From: Treponema sp.
GTDB taxonomy: Bacteria > Spirochaetota > Spirochaetia > Treponematales > Breznakiellaceae
Reading direction: 5' to 3'
Length of the DNA: 37,370 bases
Assembly: GCA_031276685.1 (NCBI GenBank)
Contig: JAISMQ010000071.1
Span: 1-37,370 of the forward strand
Part shown: piece by piece, positions 33,245-37,370 of the stretch
How the letters are laid out: each line of letters starts with the position of its first letter
Numbering within the stretch: position 1 is the stretch's first letter
Made by a program: the position numbers and the translations under genes
Notes under the pieces: model-generated
Seen by the model: only the letters and a program-made list of their open reading frames with translations
Databases searched by the model: none
Told to the model about the DNA's origin: nothing

Positions 33245-35131
33245 TTACTTTTTCTTTTTTTTTGGGGCGATAACGGGCCCCTTGCCGTTCCTGGGTTTAA
33301 AAACTTCGCCGCCGCCGGCCTTCCCCTGGCCCGCAGGCGCGGCTGCGGCCAGTTCCGCCCGTTTTTTGGCCAGGTACTTGTTGATGGTCAACTGCTGCAC
33401 CATCGTAAGGATATTCGACATGATCCAGTACACCAGCAGCCCGGAAGGCACATCGTACAGGACGAAGAAGAAAATAATAGGCATGGCGTACAGCATGATC
33501 TTCATCTGGGCGTTGCTCTGCTGATCGGGCGTCTGGGTAACCTTGCCGTAGAGCAGTTGGGAGCCCACGTAGATAAAGGGGAGAAGCCGTAGATCGGTCC
33601 AGCCCAGAATGGGCATGGTGAAATTTTCAAAGTGGAGCAACGATTCGGGAATCGACAGGTCCGGTATCCAGCCGGGGATAAACATGGCCCCCCGCAGGTC
33701 AAAGTGGTTGTTGAACAGGTTGTACATGGCAAGGAAAATGGGGAACTGCAGCAGCATGGGCAGGCACCCGGACAGGGGGTTGTAGCCTTCCTTCTTGTAA
33801 AATTCCGCCATGGCCATGTTCATCTTTTGGGAGTTGTCCTTGTATTTCTCCTGAATCTCCTTGATCTTCGGGGCCAGCGTCTGCATCCTCAGCGTCGATT
33901 CGGAACCTTTCTTGGTAAGCGGGAAGAGGGCCACCTTGACCAGCAGCGTCAGAAGGATAATCGCCACCCCGTAGTTGTGAACGATCCGGTTAAAAAACGT
34001 GAGCAGCACCTTAAGAAGCATTTCCAGAGGCGCCAGGAAGCCCTTGGAATTGGCGACCTCCACAAGCTGCATGTCCTTGATAAAGAAACCGTTGGCCCCG
34101 GTGTTGTAGGGCTGCAGATCCTCCTGGGTCTTGGGGCCCAGGTAGAACCTGTACACGTCCTCGTTGCGGGGGGAGTTTAGCTCCTGCCGGGAGATGTAGA
34201 GCCGGGACGCGCTGGAAAGCCCCGGTTCCGGGCGGGAAGAAAAGGCCAGATCGTACTGGGGCAGCAGGGGGATGGCGATAAGGGTAAAGTACTTCCCCGC
34301 AAGGGCGGACCAGGAGGCCCGGCTGTTGTTCAGAATGGCGGGATTTCCCTCGCTTACCTTTTCCTGTTTCCGCTTGCCGTTGGTAAAGGTAAAGTAGTTC
34401 CGGTATTCGTAGCGCTGGTCCAGCCTGTCAAAGGCCGGGCCGATCTGGGGGCCGAAGCCCAGGGTATAGGCCGCCGCCGCCGCGCCGGTGTTTCCGGGAA
34501 AACTAAAGCCCGCCATGGAATGGCCGCCGTCCAGGGTCACCGCCAGCTCGAACATGTACTCGTTGGGTTTTAGGGTATACCGCTTGGTAAGCCGGAACTG
34601 CCCCCCCCCCGGAACCGCGAAGTCCTGGGAAAAAGACACGGTGTAGGGATCCCCCGCAGGGCGATCCACCCTGAACAGGGCGCTTACCGGCTGGGCGTCC
34701 ATGCCGCCAAAGGCGACGGTAAACCCGCGCGCCTCCCGGTCACCGCCCAGCAGCATTTCCAGAGGCGCCGAATCGCTGCTGTGTTCCTTAAGCTTCCAGG
34801 AAACCAGATCCCCCCCGATATTGCTGAACTCCGCAATCACCAGTTCGGTTTCAATCGAAACGCGCTGCTCCCGCAGGTTCTCCCCCTGGACCAGCTCGGC
34901 CGGCAGCGTTTCTGCGACGGGGGAGGGCGCCTGCGGCGCCCCGGGCGCTCCAGGATCCGGCGCAAGGCCGGGCGCCGGGGCCCCGGTAACTACGGGGGCT
35001 CCGCCTGGCGTCCCGCCGGACGCGGCCGGAACAGCGGGCGGAAGGGGCGGGGAAACAAGGGCCATGATAAAATAACAGCCCAACATCACGACAACCGAAA
35101 GCACGATGGCTAGAACAGTTCGTTTTTCCAT
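33245..35131 (-). CDS. yidC: Membrane protein insertase YidC, long Gram-negative type
   Basis: 628 aa. An N-terminal membrane segment (MEKRTVLAIVLSVVVMLGCYF) is followed by a Pro/Ala/Gly-rich linker of about 50 residues, a large periplasmic beta domain (residues about 75-350), and the conserved insertase core: NYGVAIILLTLLVKVALFPL, then KYKDNSQKMNMAMAEFYKKE (cytoplasmic coiled coil), NPLSGCLPMLLQFPIFLAMY, and the last membrane segments. The tail is Lys-rich, typical for ribosome contact. It inserts and folds inner-membrane proteins with or without Sec. Confidence 0.96.
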   Translation of the reverse strand: MEKRTVLAIVLSVVVMLGCYFIMALVSPPLPPAVPAASGGTPGGAPVVTGAPAPGLAPDPGAPGAPQAPSPVAETLPAELVQGENLREQRVSIETELVIAEFSNIGGDLVSWKLKEHSSDSAPLEMLLGGDREARGFTVAFGGMDAQPVSALFRVDRPAGDPYTVSFSQDFAVPGGGQFRLTKRYTLKPNEYMFELAVTLDGGHSMAGFSFPGNTGAAAAAYTLGFGPQIGPAFDRLDQRYEYRNYFTFTNGKRKQEKVSEGNPAILNNSRASWSALAGKYFTLIAIPLLPQYDLAFSSRPEPGLSSASRLYISRQELNSPRNEDVYRFYLGPKTQEDLQPYNTGANGFFIKDMQLVEVANSKGFLAPLEMLLKVLLTFFNRIVHNYGVAIILLTLLVKVALFPLTKKGSESTLRMQTLAPKIKEIQEKYKDNSQKMNMAMAEFYKKEGYNPLSGCLPMLLQFPIFLAMYNLFNNHFDLRGAMFIPGWIPDLSIPESLLHFENFTMPILGWTDLRLLPFIYVGSQLLYGKVTQTPDQQSNAQMKIMLYAMPIIFFFVLYDVPSGLLVYWIMSNILTMVQQLTINKYLAKKRAELAAAAPAGQGKAGGGEVFKPRNGKGPVIAPKKKKK

Positions 35132-35176
35132 GCAAATTCCTTAGTGGGGTTCCTGTGTAACAGGCCCCTAGACAAC

Positions 35177-35395
35177 CTAGACGACCGGATCATAACCGCC
35201 CCGGTGGAAGGGGTGGCAGCGCAGGATCCGCTTAAGCGCCATAAAACCGCCCCGGCAGACCCCGTACTTTTCCACCGCCTGGTAAGCGTAGGCCGAACAG
35301 GTGGGGACATAACGGCAGCAGGAGGGGAAATAGGGGGAAATGGCGCATTGATAAAACCGGATCAACAACAACACCGCTTTTCGTAAGAAAATCAT
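35177..35395 (-). CDS. yidD: Membrane protein insertion efficiency factor YidD
   Basis: 72 aa from the ATG at 35395, 2 bp after the rnpA stop; GGAAG lies 6 bp upstream. A longer in-frame start would lie inside rnpA. RFYQCAISPYFPSCCRYVPTCSAYAYQA is the family signature (only part quoted: SPYFPSCCRYVPTCSAYA), followed by CHPFHRGGYDP. A small amphipathic membrane-associated factor that assists YidC, placed between rnpA and yidC as usual. Confidence 0.94.
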   Translation of the reverse strand: MIFLRKAVLLLIRFYQCAISPYFPSCCRYVPTCSAYAYQAVEKYGVCRGGFMALKRILRCHPFHRGGYDPVV

Positions 35396-35397
35396 GT

Positions 35398-35790
35398 TCA
35401 ACTTCCGTTTAGTAGAAGGCCGGCCCGGGCGCAAAGCGCGGTAAGCTGATCCATACGGGCCCTAAGCCCCCCCTGTCCGGGGCTTTTCGGCCCTTCCGAG
35501 GGCTCCGGAGGCGGATAAACCAGCAAAACCAGGTCAAAACCCCGCGCCAGACGGGGCCGCAGCAGACGGTAGGCTTCCCGCCCCAGCCGCTTGGCCCGGT
35601 TCCGCGCCGGGGCGCTGCCGAATTTCCGCGCCAGCGTAAAGCCTATCCGGTTATAGGGAAGGCCGCTTTTCATTACAAACAGCTTGGCGCCGGGACAACG
35701 GTAGGCCCTTCCCTGCTTAAAAACGTTCCGTATCCCTTCGCTCTGCTTTAACCGCTCATAAGCCCGGAACCGGAAACCGGACCCTTCCAC
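35398..35790 (-). CDS. rnpA: Ribonuclease P protein component
   Basis: 130 aa. FRFRAYERLKQSEGIRNVF at the start and the RNR motif (ARNRAKRLGREAYR) define RnpA, which binds the catalytic RNase P RNA and helps mature tRNA 5' ends. The start is GTG, 4 bp after the rpmH stop, with no strong ribosome binding site. A Pro/Gly-rich stretch (about residues 92-108) lengthens the C-terminal part. Confidence 0.93.
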   Translation of the reverse strand: MEGSGFRFRAYERLKQSEGIRNVFKQGRAYRCPGAKLFVMKSGLPYNRIGFTLARKFGSAPARNRAKRLGREAYRLLRPRLARGFDLVLLVYPPPEPSEGPKSPGQGGLRARMDQLTALCARAGLLLNGS

Positions 35791-35794
35791 GCCG

Positions 35795-35950
35795 CTAATA
35801 GGGCTTCTTCTCGTCAGAAACCGTAAGCTTGCAGCGCCCCTTTGCCCGGCGGCGCTTCAAAATCAGCCGCCCGCCCCGGGTCTTCATCCGCGCCCGGAAG
35901 CCGAATTTGCGGTTCCTCTTAACCTTGCTGGGCTGATACGTCCGTTTCAT
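35795..35950 (-). CDS. rpmH: 50S ribosomal protein L34
   Basis: 51 aa. The start MKRTYQPSKVKRNRKFGFRA and RMKTRGGRLILKRRRAKGR are the L34 signature. An acidic/basic tail (TVSDEKKPY) extends it a few residues past the common 44-46 aa. AGGAG lies 8 bp before the ATG. First gene of the rpmH-rnpA-yidD-yidC-jag cluster. Confidence 0.97.
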   Translation of the reverse strand: MKRTYQPSKVKRNRKFGFRARMKTRGGRLILKRRRAKGRCKLTVSDEKKPY

Positions 35951-35972
35951 GGGAACATCTCCTATATGTGAG

Positions 35973-36000
35973 CCGGTTTCAAAACCCGGGGGTTTGAAAC
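35973..36000. repeat. Dyad GTTTCAAAACCC / GGGTTTGAAAC in the rpmH leader
   Basis: Inverted repeat (one bulged A, short G-rich centre) about 20 bp upstream of the rpmH ribosome binding site. It shares 18 identical bases (GCCGGTTTCAAAACCCGG) with the pyrB leader dyad. Confidence 0.55.
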
Positions 36001-36072
36001 AGCCTCGTGTTAAAACACAGTACGACCGATTGTGGGCCGCCGGCAGCCCGGCGCGCTTCGCTCAGGGCCCGG

Positions 36073-36096
36073 AAAACCGGCCTTTGGCCGGTTTTT
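36073..36096. terminator. Strong hairpin AAAACCGGCC / GGCCGGTTTTT
   Basis: Perfect 10-bp stem with a 3-base loop (TTT), followed by T on the plus strand and TTTT on the minus strand. It lies in the rpmH leader between promoter and gene, so on the minus strand it may be an attenuator; on the plus strand no gene ends here. Confidence 0.5.
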
Positions 36097-36131
36097 GCCC
36101 TTGCAACAAGCCCCTGGGGCAACAAAGGGCC

Positions 36132-36160
36132 AGTATAGACAGTTCGGCGGCCCTTGGCAA
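36132..36160 (-). promoter_or_regulatory. Promoter of the rpmH-rnpA-yidD-yidC-jag operon
   Basis: Minus strand: TTGCCA (36155-36160), 17-bp spacer, TATACT (36132-36137). Both boxes are 5 of 6 to consensus or near. The start point near 36125 gives a leader of about 175 nt before rpmH. Confidence 0.7.
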
Positions 36161-36422
36161 GGGGGCGTTCAGCAGGGCCGGCGCAAAGCTGCCGTTCAGA
36201 TAGCGCAAAGCTTCGGTGTAGGCCCGGAGGGTCCAGCTCCCGCCACAGGCGTTTCGTCCCCTGTCCTTGGCGCTGCCGCAACCCCCGGTCCGTGCGTCTG
36301 CCCGTACCTGCAGCCCCGAATGGCGGATATTTGGGGAAAGCGCCCGCCGCGCCAAAATTCAGCCGCCCTTTTCACAAAAAAACACAAATACTACGGTTTT
36401 TACAAAAACCCGGCCTTGAAAC
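36161..36422. other. Intergenic stretch with no recognised gene
   Basis: No protein with a supported start, no tRNA arm and no conserved RNA element was found. The left part is G+C-rich; the right part (from about 36370) is A+T-rich and merges into the control region of the lipoprotein gene. No DnaA-box cluster was seen, so there is no support for oriC although rpmH-rnpA is often close to it. Confidence 0.5.
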
Positions 36423-36437
36423 AGTTTTACTAAAACT
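36423..36437. promoter_or_regulatory. Palindrome AGTTTTA-C-TAAAACT upstream of the DUF2807 gene
   Basis: Perfect 7-bp arms with one central base, 29 bp upstream of the -35 box at 36467. A second small palindrome GTGTACAC lies at 36457-36464. The position suits an activator site. Confidence 0.4.
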
Positions 36438-36466
36438 AAAAATAAATTTGCGGACCGTGTACACGC

Positions 36467-36494
36467 TTGACAGGCGCTTGTTCCGGCATATCCT
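36467..36494 (+). promoter_or_regulatory. Promoter of the DUF2807 lipoprotein gene
   Basis: TTGACA (36467-36472, perfect), 16-bp spacer, TATCCT (36489-36494). Start point near 36501, giving a leader of about 140 nt. Confidence 0.6.
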
Positions 36495-36506
36495 TGTAAT
36501 TGGAGC

Positions 36507-36535
36507 TTACCCATAAATGTAAACAGTATGGGTAA
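36507..36535. promoter_or_regulatory. Operator-like dyad TTACCCATA / TATGGGTAA
   Basis: Perfect 9-bp inverted repeat with an 11-base centre, just after the predicted transcription start of the DUF2807 gene. This is the usual place for a repressor operator. Confidence 0.55.
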
Positions 36536-36551
36536 ATGTCTTTGATAAAAC

Positions 36552-36619
36552 GCATTTTCGCAGCCCCGGGCGTGAAAATGCAGGGCCTGTCCGCAAAGCA
36601 GCCGGTTTTGCGGACAGGC
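36552..36619 (+). other. Tandem leader hairpins before the DUF2807 gene
   Basis: First hairpin GCATTTTC / GAAAATGC (36552-36581), then a 13-bp perfect stem GCCTGTCCGCAAA / TTTGCGGACAGGC (36585-36619) with a 9-base loop, ending 5 bp before the ribosome binding site. No T-run follows, so they look like leader structure rather than a terminator. Confidence 0.5.
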
Positions 36620-36639
36620 GCCACTAAGGAGCCGTTATT

Positions 36640-37370
36640 ATGAAAAATAGCATTGCGTTCTTTCGCTTTGTTTTTATGGGGATTTTTGTACTTTTTTGCC
36701 TTGGGGGCTGCGATTCAATAAAAGGCAACGGGAATATAATAATCACGGAAGAAACCCTGCCCGCCTTTGACAAAATATATATAAACCAGCGGGGAAGCCG
36801 CCTTACCGGCACAATGGGAAAGGGCATAATACGCTTCCATTCCGATCCCGGGTACCGCGCCGTTGTCACCGTCGATTCAAATATCAGCCAATATGTCAAA
36901 CTCGAATCCAGGGGCAACACGCTGAGAATAGAAACACTGCGAAAAATATCGACCGATTATACGGTCGATGTATACGCGCCTTCCCTGTCAGACCTTACGA
37001 TAAACGGCATGGGGCATGTTAAGTTGATCGACACAATGACCGTGCCTTCGTTCAGAATGGATGTTTCAGGATACGGCAAGCTGGAAGGGACCATAGAGTG
37101 CGATAAATTTTCCACTAAAATTGCCGGGGCCGGCGAAATAAAAATTGCGGGAACCGGCGAGGAAGCGGACATAAATGTTTTTGGCGCGGGTACTTTTGAA
37201 GGGAGGGAATTCAAAATCGGCAAGGCGCATATCAGCATTGAAGGGGCCGGTAACGTAAAAACGTGGGTTGTGGACACCTTAAAGGCCGAAATCTCCGGGG
37301 TTGGCAACATAAAATACCGGGGGGATCCTAAAATAGAGTTTTCCCGGGGCGGCCTGGGGAACCTGAGCAG
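36640..37370 (+). CDS. Head-GIN-domain (DUF2807) lipoprotein, 3' end outside window
   Basis: Open from ATG 36640 to the window edge (243 codons visible). AAGGAG lies 8-9 bp upstream. The signal peptide ends in a lipobox (LGGC). The rest repeats short beta-strand units with Gly turns (INGMGHVKL, VSGYGKLEG, IAGAGEIKI, VFGAGTFEG, IEGAGNVKT, ISGVGNIKY), the pattern of the head-GIN/DUF2807 beta-solenoid. The role is unknown; these are surface or periplasmic proteins. Codons are richer in A/T (ATA, AAA) than in neighbouring genes, hinting at transfer or faster change. Confidence 0.85.
   Translation, partial: MKNSIAFFRFVFMGIFVLFCLGGCDSIKGNGNIIITEETLPAFDKIYINQRGSRLTGTMGKGIIRFHSDPGYRAVVTVDSNISQYVKLESRGNTLRIETLRKISTDYTVDVYAPSLSDLTINGMGHVKLIDTMTVPSFRMDVSGYGKLEGTIECDKFSTKIAGAGEIKIAGTGEEADINVFGAGTFEGREFKIGKAHISIEGAGNVKTWVVDTLKAEISGVGNIKYRGDPKIEFSRGGLGNLS

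Noticed and set aside
35979..36355. Small minus-strand frames (97-100 codons) in the gap upstream of rpmH
   Set aside because: They run across the predicted promoter and hairpins of the rpmH leader, lack ribosome binding sites and resemble nothing known.
35951..36640. Possible chromosome origin beside rpmH-rnpA
   Set aside because: The gene order would fit, but no cluster of TTATCCACA-like DnaA boxes was found and dnaA is not present.

Overview
The window looks like a chromosomal segment of an acetogenic, gut-type treponeme (Spirochaetes). The evidence is the combination of a soluble [FeFe]-hydrogenase/chemotaxis-transducer fusion, a Wood-Ljungdahl methyl-branch cluster (acsE, metF, fhs, folD) and the spirochaete riboflavin transporter RfuABCD. 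Termite-gut treponemes of the Treponema primitia type are the known acetogens of this phylum. The DNA is visibly G+C-rich, so the species is not assigned. The window is almost entirely coding and carries no CRISPR array, insertion sequence, prophage or tRNA that I could find.

Layout. 1-2322 (+): 3' part of an H2-sensor-like hydrogenase/MCP, then a shortened EutT-type cobalamin adenosyltransferase. 2328-5789 (-): malE-malF-malG sugar importer without an ATPase gene. 6016-6435 (-): hotdog thioesterase. 6483-8818 (+): rpoN, hpf and a DinB-family gene. 8883-9689 (-): acsE, with a strong promoter followed by a perfect 29-bp palindrome. 9923-15962 (+): metF-etfB-etfA-fhs-FNT channel-folD, one compact operon for the methyl branch of acetogenesis with an electron-transfer flavoprotein built in. 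15998-20214 (-): pyrB-pyrI-pyrF-pyrK-pyrD. The pyrB leader holds a 50-codon open reading frame that runs through an intrinsic terminator and stops inside the pyrB ribosome binding site, the architecture of enteric pyrBI attenuation. 20520-25463 (+): FMN riboswitch plus terminator, then rfuABCD. 25502-28111 (-): YchJ-type SEC-C protein, malic enzyme and an unknown lipoprotein. 28199-28855 (+): SGNH hydrolase. 28852-31550 (-): uraA-thrC. 31619-35950 (-): rpmH-rnpA-yidD-yidC-jag plus an exported unknown protein, with a good promoter at 36132-36160 and a roughly 175-nt structured leader. 36640-end (+): a head-GIN-domain (DUF2807) lipoprotein, cut by the window edge, behind a strong promoter with several dyads and hairpins.

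How it fits together. The methyl-branch operon turns formate into methyl-THF (Fhs, FolD, MetF) and AcsE passes the methyl group to a corrinoid protein. The ETF probably carries electrons to or from a flavoenzyme, MetF being the obvious candidate. Flavin supply (riboswitch-controlled RfuABCD), cobamide handling (EutT-like) and H2 sensing (hydrogenase-MCP) are all relevant to an H2/CO2 acetogen. CODH/ACS, formate dehydrogenase, catalytic hydrogenases and the other pyr genes (carAB, pyrC, pyrE) are not in the window. The richest unexplained signals are regulatory: the pyrB leader, the acsE palindrome, the rpmH leader and a recurring AAAACC/GGTTTT dyad in several intergenic leaders.
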